Shown piece by piece: positions 1 to 8,277 of a stretch of 64,000 nucleotides of DNA. This DNA comes from Anaerolineae bacterium. GTDB lineage: Bacteria; Chloroflexota; Anaerolineae; Aggregatilineales; Phototrophicaceae. Each line of letters begins with the position of its first letter. Positions within the stretch are counted from its first letter, which is position 1. Below the pieces are notes generated by a model. It was not told where the DNA came from. It saw only the letters and a list, made by a program, of their open reading frames with translations, and searched no databases. The stretch lies in the NCBI GenBank assembly GCA_022824465.1, contig JAJDZV010000007.1:186001-250000 (forward strand), written 5' to 3'. A program made the position numbers and the translations under genes.

Positions 1-645
1 AAAGAAGATCACCAATTCAGAGGCGCCGTCCACACGTGCCGAATCGAAGACTTCCCCCGGCAAATCGGCAAAGAAGTTGTAAAGCAGAAAAACGGCAAAT
101 GAGGACCCGTAAGCGGTATGCGCCAGCCATATCCCGGGCCAGGTACCCGCCAAATCGAAGATGTTGTAGATGCGCAGGACCGGTACCCAGGTCGTTTGCA
201 GCGGGATGATCAGCAGGCCGATAATCAAAAGATATAAGGTATTACGAAAAGGGAACTGCATCCAGGCAAAACCGTAAGCGGCCAGCGCAGCTAAGAAGAT
301 TGGCAGGAAAGTGGACGGGACGGTGATGATGATGGTATTCAGGAAGTTTTGGGCGATTCCCGGCGGCGCCGATTCACTGTCTGCTATAACGTCTTCGTAG
401 TTAGTCAGGCTCAAGCGGCCAAGCTCGTCAAATACGGTCCACCAACCGGACGTTGCGATATCCGCCGGCGCGCGAAACGAGGTTGTGAGAATGCCCAAAG
501 AAGGCGTGAGCCAGACGATAGCCAGGAAAATCAGCAGCACGTGCACAGGGCCCCGCCGCGTCAGCTCAATCAAGGTTTGGCTCCACGACGGTTTCCCAGC
601 CGATTCCCCTCTGCCTCTCGCAGATTCCGCAGTAAACAGCTTCAT
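1..645 (-). CDS. Carbohydrate ABC transporter permease, MalG-type (3' end outside window)
   Basis: Inner-membrane permease of a binding-protein-dependent sugar importer. The visible 215 residues have a short cytoplasmic N-terminus, a first membrane segment at about residues 34-52, a periplasmic stretch, and further hydrophobic segments at about 105-145 and 165-190. The last visible residues, ending DSARVDGASE, are the start of the EAA loop that contacts the ATPase. Translation stays open to base 1, so the C-terminal third is missing only because the window ends. The ATG at 645 overlaps the TGA of the upstream permease (ATGA), which implies translational coupling. Together with the MalF-like permease and the substrate-binding protein this is a three-gene importer. 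No dedicated ATPase is visible, so it may lie beyond the edge or be a shared MsmX-type protein. Confidence 0.9.
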   Translation of the reverse strand, partial: MKLFTAESARGRGESAGKPSWSQTLIELTRRGPVHVLLIFLAIVWLTPSLGILTTSFRAPADIATSGWWTVFDELGRLSLTNYEDVIADSESAPPGIAQNFLNTIIITVPSTFLPIFLAALAAYGFAWMQFPFRNTLYLLIIGLLIIPLQTTWVPVLRIYNIFDLAGTWPGIWLAHTAYGSSFAVFLLYNFFADLPGEVFDSARVDGASELVIFF

Positions 646-1547
646 CGCAAGTCCTGTCGGATTTGGCGTATTTGGTAAATGATGGCCGGCAAGACCAAGA
701 TAAAGAGTATGACCGCTACCGCGCTGCCGTAACCGACACGGTTGTTGCCGAATATCTCTAGCCAGACCGTGAAGCCAATCACCCGGGTTGCGCCGCGCGG
801 CCCGCCTTCAGTCATTACCAGAATCAAATCAACCATCTTCAAGGCATTGATCGTCAGCATTATCGTCACAAAGGTCAGCGGCCGCAAAAGCATCGGCAAG
901 CTCACGCGCCAGAAAACTTGCCAGGCATTGCCGCCATCAACTCGCGCCGCTTCCAGGATTTCCCGCGGCAAGCCCTTGTACGCCGCTGAAAGCACGACAG
1001 TAGGGAGCCCCGCGGATGTCCATGTTGCCGCCAGAATGATGGCTACGTTTGCCAACTCCTTCCGCCCCAGCCAGGTAATCGGCTCAGATTGCGGAAACAC
1101 CGATGTCATAGCCGCATTCAAGACACCTTTGGTTAAATCCGGGCTATAGACAAAAACAAAGATCACCGAAGCGGCGGTGGAAGAAATAACCATAGGCAAG
1201 AAGATGATCGATTTGATGGTAGCTTCGTAGCGGACGCGGTCGGAAAGTATGGCAATGAGCATGCCAATGCCAACGGTCAGCGAGGGAAAGACCAGCACCC
1301 AAAGGGCAGTGGTTGGCAAGACCCCGGAAGGCGGCCAGCGATTCAAGCGCAAGAAAGTCTTGTCGGCTGTTAGCAAGCGTTCAAAGTTTGCCAGCCCGAC
1401 AAACTCCCGGCCCGGGTTCAGCATGGTGCCTTTGGTGAAACTCAGCAAGACAGTGTGGATCGTAGGGTAAACCAGGAAGATCACCAGGATACAAAGCACA
1501 GGGCCTACAAACAGCAGGGGAAGCCACTTGCTGTGTTTGCCGACCAT
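642..1547 (-). CDS. Carbohydrate ABC transporter permease, MalF-type
   Basis: 301-residue inner-membrane permease, normal length for the MalF/UgpA class. It has about six hydrophobic segments: near residues 9-30, 75-98, 110-130, 155-180, 205-235 and 270-292. The EAA loop reads EAARVDGGNAWQVFW at about residues 197-211, followed by the usual LPML. The segment between the first two membrane helices contains the typical FVGLANFERL motif. It overlaps the downstream MalG-type permease by four bases. It lies 241 bases downstream of the substrate-binding protein gene, separated by a strong hairpin. The substrate is not deducible, but the divergent DeoR-family regulator suggests a sugar or sugar derivative. 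Confidence 0.92.
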   Translation of the reverse strand: MVGKHSKWLPLLFVGPVLCILVIFLVYPTIHTVLLSFTKGTMLNPGREFVGLANFERLLTADKTFLRLNRWPPSGVLPTTALWVLVFPSLTVGIGMLIAILSDRVRYEATIKSIIFLPMVISSTAASVIFVFVYSPDLTKGVLNAAMTSVFPQSEPITWLGRKELANVAIILAATWTSAGLPTVVLSAAYKGLPREILEAARVDGGNAWQVFWRVSLPMLLRPLTFVTIMLTINALKMVDLILVMTEGGPRGATRVIGFTVWLEIFGNNRVGYGSAVAVILFILVLPAIIYQIRQIRQDLR

Positions 1548-1672
1548 CTCTTCCGTCGCCTCCTCAATAGTGGCTTTGGTAATGTTTGACGCTTACATGC
1601 AGGTGCAAATAAGCTGAGCAGGGGAGGCGCTCCCTAGCTCTGAGTAGACTGGTTGCGCATACTGGCCCGAGC

Positions 1673-1701
1673 TTGGGATGCCCCCGCCGGGGACATCCCA
1701 A
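1673..1701 (-). other. Strong hairpin between binding-protein and permease genes
   Basis: Near-perfect 13-bp inverted repeat (TTGGGATG-CCCCC / GGGGA-CATCCCAA) around a 3-base loop, with a single G-U pair on the minus-strand transcript. It sits 88 bases past the stop of the substrate-binding protein gene and before the permeases. No U-tract follows on the minus strand, so it looks less like a full rho-independent terminator than a 3'-end stabiliser or partial attenuator. Such a structure would leave more binding-protein mRNA than permease mRNA. The rest of the 1548-1788 gap shows nothing else. Confidence 0.6.
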
Positions 1702-1788
1702 ATCTCTGTCAGAAGCTACTGAGCAGCTTGCTCCAGCGCGCCGGGACAATGTCAAATCAGATTTCGCGGACGCTGCAACTCTCCGCCG

Positions 1789-3066
1789 CTAGTAGGCTGC
1801 GTCGGCAGCGTCCTCCAGATTCTCCAGGATTTCCATCATGCTGTCGGGATCGGCCAGATAATCCTGCAAGGCAACAAACATGGCGTCACCGCCGACAGCC
1901 CCCGGCGCCAAATCCGATCCGTCGAAAACAAAGACATCAGACGCTGCGATCTGCTGCGCTTCCTTGGCTTTGCACACATCGTACGATTCGAGCGGCACGC
2001 CTGTATTCGGCGACAGGATGGCGCCTTCCTCGGCGGTCGCCCAAATGGTTGCCGATTCGGGATTTGCCAGCCATTGCATCGTGGCGCGGACCTCGGGACG
2101 GTCATTGAACATCATGATCACATCGCCGCCGCCCATCAGGGTATCGCCAAACATATCGCCCGGTTCAGGGAAGTCGAAGAAATCAAAGTCTTCGCCACAG
2201 ACTTGGTCGGGGAAGGTTTCAGAGATGATGCCGCCGACGAAACTGCCCGACAGGAATAGCTCGCCCGCCGGATCTTCGGCGCGGAACGCGGCATCAATAC
2301 CCGAGCGCAAGTCTGTCGACAACGCGCCATCAACTCCGCCGCTGATGCGCTCATCGGCCGGATCGAAGATGCGACGGAAGGTCTCCAGGGTCTCGACAAC
2401 CGTCGGATCTGTCCATTCGACTTCGTGGGTGACAAACAGACCGTTGTACATCTCTGGCCCGGCGATACTGATATAGAGCGTCTCAAACCAGTCAGTCAAG
2501 ACCCAGGCTGAGCCCGCCGATATCATGAAAGGCGTGTGACCGGCGGCAACAAATGCGTCGCCCAGCGCCACCAGTTCGTCGTAGCTGGTCGGGGCTTCCA
2601 TACCCAGCGCTTCCAGTGACGCCGGCTTGTACCAGAATGTGCCCTTGGAGGAAACCTTCACCATGAAGCCGTAAAGCTCTCCGTCAACTGTGCCGATATC
2701 CAGTACGCTTGCCGGTGTATGGGCGAGCATCTCGGCTGACAAGACCGGATCGTCACCGCTGGACAACGGAATCAAGGCGCCATCGCGGGCGAAGGAAGCG
2801 GTAACGCCGGGGCGCGGCATCTGCGCCAGGTCCGGCGCGTTGCCAGCTGCCACCAGCGGACCCAGATCGACCTCAATGCTGGAAAGCTGAAGGATCTCAT
2901 AATCGATTCCCGAGCCATCCAGCACCTTGACAAATGCGGCTAATTCCGCGCCGCCCCAGCCGGTCGCAATCGTGACCGGTTCTTGCGCGCCAACCGGCGC
3001 AACAAGCAACGCCAACAGCAGAAGCAAGCCGAATATGCGAACAAAGAATTTACTTAAGCGGTACAT
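1789..3066 (-). CDS. Extracellular sugar-binding protein of ABC importer (SBP family 1)
   Basis: 425-residue secreted or surface-anchored solute receptor feeding the MalFG-type permeases downstream. The N-terminus has a clear signal peptide: basic MYRLSKFFVR, a leucine-rich core, then APVGAQ as a probable cleavage site near residue 27. There is no lipobox cysteine, so it is not an obvious lipoprotein. The mature part begins EPVTIATGWGG, a family-1 solute-binding-protein start, and is normal in length. A good AGGAG stands 8 bases before the ATG at 3066. It is divergent from the DeoR-family regulator across a 417-base intergenic region with TTTCG repeats, suggesting that regulator controls it. 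The ligand cannot be named from sequence. Confidence 0.92.
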   Translation of the reverse strand: MYRLSKFFVRIFGLLLLLALLVAPVGAQEPVTIATGWGGAELAAFVKVLDGSGIDYEILQLSSIEVDLGPLVAAGNAPDLAQMPRPGVTASFARDGALIPLSSGDDPVLSAEMLAHTPASVLDIGTVDGELYGFMVKVSSKGTFWYKPASLEALGMEAPTSYDELVALGDAFVAAGHTPFMISAGSAWVLTDWFETLYISIAGPEMYNGLFVTHEVEWTDPTVVETLETFRRIFDPADERISGGVDGALSTDLRSGIDAAFRAEDPAGELFLSGSFVGGIISETFPDQVCGEDFDFFDFPEPGDMFGDTLMGGGDVIMMFNDRPEVRATMQWLANPESATIWATAEEGAILSPNTGVPLESYDVCKAKEAQQIAASDVFVFDGSDLAPGAVGGDAMFVALQDYLADPDSMMEILENLEDAADAAY

Positions 3067-3109
3067 GGCATCTTCTCCTAAAAATTTTGATATGCGGTCA
3101 ACGTAGAAC

Positions 3110-3122
3110 TATTTCGCTTTCG
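3110..3122. promoter_or_regulatory. Direct repeat TTTCGC-TTTCG upstream of sugar-binding protein
   Basis: Two TTTCG pentamers in tandem, six bases apart (3112 and 3118), lie 45-55 bases upstream of the binding-protein start. TTTCG half-sites are common in operators of DeoR/GlpR-family repressors, and the divergent gene encodes such a regulator. Two related sites occur on the other side of the intergenic region, at 3410 and 3466. The remainder of the region from 3123 to 3408 has no gene or other structure I can recognise. Confidence 0.4.
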
Positions 3123-3408
3123 ACCGGCCTGGTCCGCCGCACGGAAAACCGGTCCAGTGCGATCAACAGCAAGCGATACGTTCATTCTCCAATTGCAACC
3201 TTGGCGGCTTCTGCTCTCTGCCGAGCCAACTCCCAATCTTCCTCGTAGCTTAGGTTCGGTTGCATGTGCGATCCTCTGCCGTCTTCCTTCGACGCTTGAC
3301 CGCCATACCCGATTTCACACCGGATTTCCGTGAGCAAAGTGCCTCGCGCTTTCCAGCTGATATGATAGCTATACGCGGTACCTCGCCCTCAGCAGAGTCC
3401 TCGCCCAA

Positions 3409-3470
3409 CTTTCGAAAAGTTGACTATCACACATGAATCAAGTAACATATAAACAAATTCAATACTTTCG
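3409..3470 (+). promoter_or_regulatory. Promoter and operator candidates for the DeoR-family gene
   Basis: A TTGACT -35 box (3420-3425) is followed after 17 bases by TAACAT (3443-3448), a reasonable sigma-70 promoter 36 bases before the ATG at 3484. The perfect palindrome TTTCGAAA (3410-3417) touches the -35 box from upstream. Another TTTCG lies at 3466-3470, just downstream of the expected transcription start. This arrangement would suit autorepression by the encoded DeoR-family protein. Operator identity is inferred from half-site resemblance, not shown. Confidence 0.45.
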
Positions 3471-3483
3471 TTGAAGATTCGCT

Positions 3484-4254
3484 ATGCGAGCTGACCGACA
3501 GCAGCACATCCTTGAGCTTGTTCAGCAGAACAACAGAATCAGTGTGGTAGAGATATGTACACGCTTCGGTGTGTCAGAAATGACGGCCCGCCGAGATCTT
3601 CAAGAGTTGGATCGGGAAGGATTGTTGCGCCGTGTGCATGGAGGCGCCATCTATAATCTCGGTCGGAGCTATGAACCGCCCCTGAAAATCCGCACGAAGA
3701 AACGATTCAATCAGAAAAAAGCAATTGGTCAAAGGGCAGCGGAACTGATCTTAGATGGGGACAGCATCGCCCTGGATATCGGTACGACCACCCTGGAAAT
3801 TGCCCGTTCTTTGCACGACAAACGCAATCTGACTGTCGTCACCGCCGGCTTGCCGATAGCCAACGAAATTGTCGCCTCCTACTCGCTTGAATCCGATATT
3901 CGCCTCATCATGACCGGAGGTGTGGTACGGAGTAGTGAGTTATCAATGGTGGGCGCTTTTGCCTCGCGCATGTATACCGAGCTTCATGTGGATAAAGCCT
4001 TCGTCGGGATTGCCGGGATCAGCCTTGAATCGGGACTTACGGAATACAGTTTGGAAGACGCCTCGGTCAAGTGGTCTCTATTGAAGAGTGTCAGTCAGGT
4101 GATTGTGGTGGCCGATGGCTCGAAATTCGGGAAGACCGCCTTCGCCAGCGTCGGGCCGCTCGATGCTGTCCATACCATCATTACCGATAGCAGCGCGCCG
4201 CCAGACATCTTGGGAGCGCTGACTACGAGCGGCATCGAGGTGCTGATAGCGTGA
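3484..4254 (+). CDS. DeoR/GlpR-family transcriptional regulator
   Basis: 256 residues, standard length for the family. The N-terminal winged helix-turn-helix spans about residues 3-57: IL.LVQQNNRISVVEIC, then the recognition helix VSEMTARRDLQEL and wing GLLRRVHGGA. The C-terminal effector domain (about 75-230) has the family's DIGTTTLEIA and VTAGLPIANE phosphosugar-binding loops and the late VVADGSKFGK motif. These regulators bind phosphorylated sugars and usually repress the adjacent catabolic operon. It is the first gene of the long plus-strand operon and is divergent from a sugar importer, so it probably controls both. The ATG at 3484 gives the conserved MRADRQQHIL start. The effector is unknown, possibly a phosphorylated intermediate of the pathway encoded downstream. 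Confidence 0.93.
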   Translation: MRADRQQHILELVQQNNRISVVEICTRFGVSEMTARRDLQELDREGLLRRVHGGAIYNLGRSYEPPLKIRTKKRFNQKKAIGQRAAELILDGDSIALDIGTTTLEIARSLHDKRNLTVVTAGLPIANEIVASYSLESDIRLIMTGGVVRSSELSMVGAFASRMYTELHVDKAFVGIAGISLESGLTEYSLEDASVKWSLLKSVSQVIVVADGSKFGKTAFASVGPLDAVHTIITDSSAPPDILGALTTSGIEVLIA

Positions 4255-4280
4255 CCGGCGATCTGAAGTGAGAATTGTCT

Positions 4281-5099
4281 ATGAGGCTGAACGACCTATT
4301 CCGTACCGATAAACCCGTCATTGCCATGGCGCATTTGCCCGCGCTGCCGGGCACACCGCGATACGACCAACGCAGGGGCGTGAAGCACATTATCGAACAT
4401 GTGCAGGCTGATGTAGAAAAGCTGGTTGCGGGCGGTGTAGACGCCATTATGTTTTGTAACGAGGACGATCGTCCTTATGTGTTGAATGCGGGCATCGAGC
4501 AGATTGCGGCGATGACCAGTGCGGTATCCGCCGCGGCGCCGGAAGACATTCCCTACGGCGTGGACTTTCTGTGGGATCCGCTGGCGGCGATGGCGATCGC
4601 CAATGCAACGGGCGCATGCTTCATCCGCGAAGTGAATTCCGGCCTCTACGAATCGGATATGGGACTGTGGGCGCCTAACGCCGGCGAACTGCTGCGCTAT
4701 CGCGCGCAAATCGGCGCGGAAAGTATACGGGTTTTCTATAATATCATGCCGGAGTTCGCATCGTCGCTTGGCACGCGAAGTGTGGCGCAGCGCGCGCGCA
4801 GCGTTGCCGTGTCAAGCCTGCCTGATGCGATCCTGATATCCGGAGCGATGGCTGGCGATATACCGGAGATTACTCACTTTGAAGCGGTTAAGGATGCCGT
4901 GAGTGATATTCCACTCTTGCTGAATACCGGGGCGAATGAGAGAAACATTGAGTCATTTCTGCAGGTTGCCGATGGCGTGATCGTCGGTTCGAGCATGAAG
5001 GTAGATGGCTATACGTGGAACGAGGTCGATCAGGCTCGCGTCGAGCGTTTCATGGCGGCGGTGAAGCGGACGCGTGAGAACGGAAAGGCGGCAAGCTAG
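4281..5099 (+). CDS. BtpA/SgcQ-family TIM-barrel protein
   Basis: 272 residues matching the BtpA (SgcQ) family along its length. The N-terminus has KPVIAMAHLPALPGTPRYD, the family signature. Central strands include AIMFCNEDDRPYV, PYGVDFLWDPLAAMAIA and the IREVNSGLYESDMGL segment. The end has LLLNTGANERNIESFL and DGVIVGSSMKVDG, a phosphate-binding TIM-barrel finish. The family was named for a cyanobacterial photosystem I factor, but in other bacteria it lies in sugar operons (sgc of E. coli), and its reaction is not established to my knowledge. I chose the ATG at 4281 over an in-frame TTG at 4275 because the AAGTGAG ribosome site fits it. It is followed 3 bases later by the first eIF2B-like gene, so a phosphosugar role is likely. 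Confidence 0.88.
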   Translation: MRLNDLFRTDKPVIAMAHLPALPGTPRYDQRRGVKHIIEHVQADVEKLVAGGVDAIMFCNEDDRPYVLNAGIEQIAAMTSAVSAAAPEDIPYGVDFLWDPLAAMAIANATGACFIREVNSGLYESDMGLWAPNAGELLRYRAQIGAESIRVFYNIMPEFASSLGTRSVAQRARSVAVSSLPDAILISGAMAGDIPEITHFEAVKDAVSDIPLLLNTGANERNIESFLQVADGVIVGSSMKVDGYTWNEVDQARVERFMAAVKRTRENGKAAS

Positions 5100-5102
5100 A
5101 CC

Positions 5103-6080
5103 ATGTCAAGCGCGCATAGTCCCATCCTGATAGACGCGGTGAAAGAGATCATCGCGCAGTTTCTGGCGCTGGAGCTTCATGCCGCCCGTGCTGGCCGAGA
5201 GGTGATGCGCGTCCTGGCGGAGACGGCACGCTGCAGTTCAGCATCGGAAACAACCATGCTCGCGGCAGATATCCGCTTTGCGGTTGATGCCATCCTGCGT
5301 GTTATGCCGCCGTATGCTCCCGCGCTGAACGTCATGCACCGCATTTTGGCGCGGGTTGAAGAGGCGCTACGGGCGGACGAAAGCGATGGCGCGCTGCGAG
5401 CCGGGCTCGAAGAGCAGGCGGATGCCTATCGGCGCTGGTCGGCGACCGCGCGCGAGCGGATAGCGGCGTACGGCGCCAACTTGATCCCGGACGGCGGGAC
5501 TATTTTCACTTACACCTTGAGCGAGACGGCGCTCAACTGTCTGCGCTTTGCGGCCGAAAGCGGCAAGCGCTTTTGCCTAATGGTCACGGAGTCCCGCCCT
5601 AACAACGATGGGCTTGAAACAGCTCACTCACTCTACAACGCAGGGCTCAATGTTAACGTCAGTATCGATGCTAGTATTGCCCGGCTGCTGCCACGCGCCG
5701 ATGTGATGATGGTTGGCGCCGAGGCGATTCGGGCGGATGGCAGCGCCATCGCCAAAGTCGGCACCTATCCAAGCGCTTTGGTCGCGCAGCAATTTGCTGT
5801 GCCCTGTTACATGATCGTGGATAGCATGAAACTGGATGTCTCGTCGGGGCTGGGACTGCCGCTGAAACTGGATGCCTTGGGGCGCCACGATGTCTTGCCG
5901 GCGAAGGCGCCTGACGCGGCCTCTGTTTCCGGCTTGCTCTTTGACCGCACGCCGGGGCACTTGATTCGGGGCGTGGTCAGCGAACGGGGAATACTGACGA
6001 CCGCCGCTTGTTCCGCCCTAATGCGGAAGATGCCCGTCAGCCAGTACCTGCAGGATAAACTGACGAAAGCGAAATCGTAA
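5103..6080 (+). CDS. eIF2B/MtnA-fold protein, first paralogue (putative sugar-phosphate isomerase-like)
   Basis: 325 residues of the family that joins eIF2B alpha/beta/delta, MtnA (methylthioribose-1-phosphate isomerase) and archaeal ribose-1,5-bisphosphate isomerase. An N-terminal helical half (about 1-125) precedes the Rossmann-like half with VTESRPNNDG (about 162-171), VSIDASIARLLPRADVMMVGAEAI and KVGTYPSALVA. From memory of the characterised isomerases, the catalytic cysteine lies in a THC motif after the first strand. Here that strand reads FTYTLSETAL and has no cysteine. The catalytic aspartate of the later GAD motif is glutamate (GAEAI). The protein may therefore be a non-catalytic partner of the next gene or have different chemistry. 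The next start codon directly abuts its stop. Confidence 0.8.
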   Translation: MSSAHSPILIDAVKEIIAQFLALELHAARAGREVMRVLAETARCSSASETTMLAADIRFAVDAILRVMPPYAPALNVMHRILARVEEALRADESDGALRAGLEEQADAYRRWSATARERIAAYGANLIPDGGTIFTYTLSETALNCLRFAAESGKRFCLMVTESRPNNDGLETAHSLYNAGLNVNVSIDASIARLLPRADVMMVGAEAIRADGSAIAKVGTYPSALVAQQFAVPCYMIVDSMKLDVSSGLGLPLKLDALGRHDVLPAKAPDAASVSGLLFDRTPGHLIRGVVSERGILTTAACSALMRKMPVSQYLQDKLTKAKS

Positions 6081-7070
6081 ATGTGCAAGCATCCGGCCAT
6101 TAAAACAGTAGTGCAACGCATACATGCCGATGCCATAGGCGGCGCGGCTGATATCGCGAAAGAGGTGGTGGACGCGCTACTCCAACTGAACCGCGACATT
6201 GCTGCGGCCGACGCCGATACGTACAAGGCGCAGATCATGGAAGCCGTGGTAGATATCCTGGCGGTCACGCCGTCTTTCGCGCCACCGATCAACGCCATGC
6301 ACCGACTGTTGGGGCGCATGGAGGCTGCCGACAGAGCCGGTGCGCCGCTGACAGACCTTAAGGCTGAATTCCAGAGTGCCGGCGAAGACTTTCACGCCTG
6401 GGCGGAAGCAGCACTAGACAAAGTGGCGCAGTATGGCGCCGAGAAGATCAAAGATGGCGATGTAGTTTTCATGTATAGCATGAGTTCAACCGTCTGGCGC
6501 ATTTTCAAGCGAGCCAAAGCCAATGGCCGCAGCTTCGAGGTTGTGGTTACCGAATCTCGTCCGGGAAACGAAGGATTGTGGACGGTGAACGAGATGGCTC
6601 AGCACGGCATACCTGTCTCGGTCAGCATCGACGCCAACATCGGCGAGCTGGTGCCGTGCAGTGACGCCGTCTTCGTCGGCGCAGATGCCATATCGTCGGC
6701 TGGATTCTCTTTCGTCAAGGTAGGCACCTACCCGACGGCCTTGGTGGCTCAGGCGCATGGGGTGCCCTTCTACGTGGCAGCGGACAGTCTGAAATTTGAT
6801 TCCAGCACGTTGTTGGGATTGCCCTTCCGCGGCGAAACGATTCCTCGATCCGATGTGTTGGATGACGACTTCCCGGCCCACATCGCCGTGGTTGGCGATC
6901 TTTTCGAATCTGTCCCGCCGCAGCTGGTTTCAGCGCTCATTACGGAACTGGGTCTGCTAAGCCCCACCGCCGTCGTCAGTGTCATGTGGGAGTTGAAACT
7001 GAGCGACAGCCTCAACGCCTTGATCCCGGCCTGGGCGCGTGGTGAATTGGGGAGCCATGGCCATGAGTGA
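6081..7070 (+). CDS. eIF2B/MtnA-fold protein, second paralogue
   Basis: 329 residues, collinear with the preceding protein: helical N-half with FAPPINAMHRLLGRME, then VTESRPGNEGLWT, VSIDANIGELVPCSDAVFVGADAI and VKVGTYPTALVAQ. The GAD aspartate expected in sugar-phosphate isomerases of the family is present, unlike in the first paralogue. The usual THC cysteine is again absent (FMYSMSSTVW). eIF2B-fold proteins commonly dimerise, so two adjacent unequal copies suggest a heteromer. Its ATG directly follows the upstream stop, and its 3' end overlaps the next gene's start by 8 bases (ATGAGTGA), so it is tightly translated with its neighbours. A reaction on a phosphorylated aldose is the best family-based guess; the substrate is unknown. 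Confidence 0.8.
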   Translation: MCKHPAIKTVVQRIHADAIGGAADIAKEVVDALLQLNRDIAAADADTYKAQIMEAVVDILAVTPSFAPPINAMHRLLGRMEAADRAGAPLTDLKAEFQSAGEDFHAWAEAALDKVAQYGAEKIKDGDVVFMYSMSSTVWRIFKRAKANGRSFEVVVTESRPGNEGLWTVNEMAQHGIPVSVSIDANIGELVPCSDAVFVGADAISSAGFSFVKVGTYPTALVAQAHGVPFYVAADSLKFDSSTLLGLPFRGETIPRSDVLDDDFPAHIAVVGDLFESVPPQLVSALITELGLLSPTAVVSVMWELKLSDSLNALIPAWARGELGSHGHE

Positions 7071-8133
7071 TCTTCGTTGGGAGCAACTGGCCGATATCCT
7101 GGTCAATTATTCAACTGGCGCGAAAGCGGGCGACAAGGTTCAGATCACGATGATGGAGATCGACACTTTCCCGCTGGCGCGCGCCGTGTACGCCGCGGCA
7201 GTCAAGGCGGGGGCGTTGCCGCATATTGAATTCCAGTCGGCCTATCTCGAGCGCGACTTGATGCGCTTCGGCAATCCGGAACAGATTGACTGGCTGCCGG
7301 AAATGAAGGCCTACGGCATGGAATGGGCGGATGTCTACATCGGCTTGCGAGGAGCGCGCAATCCGCATGAGTTCTTTGATATACCGGCGGAAAACATTGC
7401 CGCGCGCAAGCGTGCTATGGGTGTTGTTTCAGCGATGCGCAACGAGTTGACGCGCTGGGTACTCGTGCGTGTGCCTAACGAATCCTTTGCACAGCAAGCC
7501 GAAACCAGCCTCGACGACATGATGTCGTTCTTCTTCAGCGCTACCCTGCGAGATTGGGGAGCGGAACGTACGCGACTGGTGGAGTTGCAGGAAGTTTTTC
7601 AAAGCGCCGAACACGTGCGCATAGTCGGGGCGGAGACGGATATTTCCTTCTCGACCAAAGGACGGCTGTATGTGGTCGCCGACGGCAAGTTGAATATGCC
7701 CGACGGCGAGATCTTCACCGCGCCAGTCGATAACAGCGTAGAGGGGCAGATCTATTTCGAGTTCCCGGGCGTTTTTGTCGGCCAGAAAGTGGAAGGCATC
7801 CGCCTGACCTTCGAGAAAGGCAAAGTGGTTGCCGCCAGCGCGGAGAGCAATTTCGACCTGTTGGAGCAACTGCTGGATATGGATGATGAGGCCCCTTACA
7901 TCGGCGAATTCGGCGTCGGCTTGAATTACGGCATTGATCGTTTCAGTTACGACATCCTCTATGACGAGAAGATCGGTGGGACGATTCACCTGGCATTGGG
8001 ACGGGCCTATAAGGAATGCAACGGCGTGAATCAGTCGGCGCTGCACTGGGACATCGTCAAAGATTTGCGAACTCAAGGTGAAATCTATCTGGATGGCGAA
8101 AAAATCTTCGAAAATGGCGACTATTTAGTGTAG
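7063..8133 (+). CDS. M29-family metallo-aminopeptidase
   Basis: 356 residues matching thermophilic-type M29 aminopeptidases (AmpS/AmpT/PepS). All expected cocatalytic metal ligands are visible: GEIFTAPVDNSVEG (glutamate), IGEFGVGLN (glutamate), GGTIHLALGRAY (histidine and tyrosine) and NQSALHWDIV (histidine and aspartate). The enzyme is expected to be cytoplasmic and to remove N-terminal residues from short peptides. The ATG at 7063 is preferred over ATG 7057 and GTG 7039 because GGGGAG at 7049-7054 is 8 bases upstream. Placement between sugar-phosphate-like enzymes and a Dpp importer suggests it trims an amino-acid or peptide part from the imported compound. The distantly related dioxygenase NicX shares this fold, so non-peptidase chemistry cannot be excluded. 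Confidence 0.87.
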   Translation: MSDLRWEQLADILVNYSTGAKAGDKVQITMMEIDTFPLARAVYAAAVKAGALPHIEFQSAYLERDLMRFGNPEQIDWLPEMKAYGMEWADVYIGLRGARNPHEFFDIPAENIAARKRAMGVVSAMRNELTRWVLVRVPNESFAQQAETSLDDMMSFFFSATLRDWGAERTRLVELQEVFQSAEHVRIVGAETDISFSTKGRLYVVADGKLNMPDGEIFTAPVDNSVEGQIYFEFPGVFVGQKVEGIRLTFEKGKVVAASAESNFDLLEQLLDMDDEAPYIGEFGVGLNYGIDRFSYDILYDEKIGGTIHLALGRAYKECNGVNQSALHWDIVKDLRTQGEIYLDGEKIFENGDYLV

Positions 8134-8277
8134 CAGCCTAGCGACAACGTGATCAGGGGATGGAGGATTTCCGTCTGCCTCAGCAGATCTAAGTGGAAAG
8201 GAACGGCCATAGAGAGGGGAGACGAGCATCAGCGGGATATCGAAATGAAAAATAAGCTGTGAAAAAGGAGCATTGAT

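Noticed and set aside
3484..4254. LacI-type regulator
   Set aside because: The HTH is a DeoR/GlpR winged helix with phosphosugar loops, not a LacI hinge and periplasmic-binding fold.
5103..7070. Ribose-1,5-bisphosphate isomerase or MtnA assignment
   Set aside because: The diagnostic THC cysteine is missing in both proteins, so a specific enzyme name is not supported.
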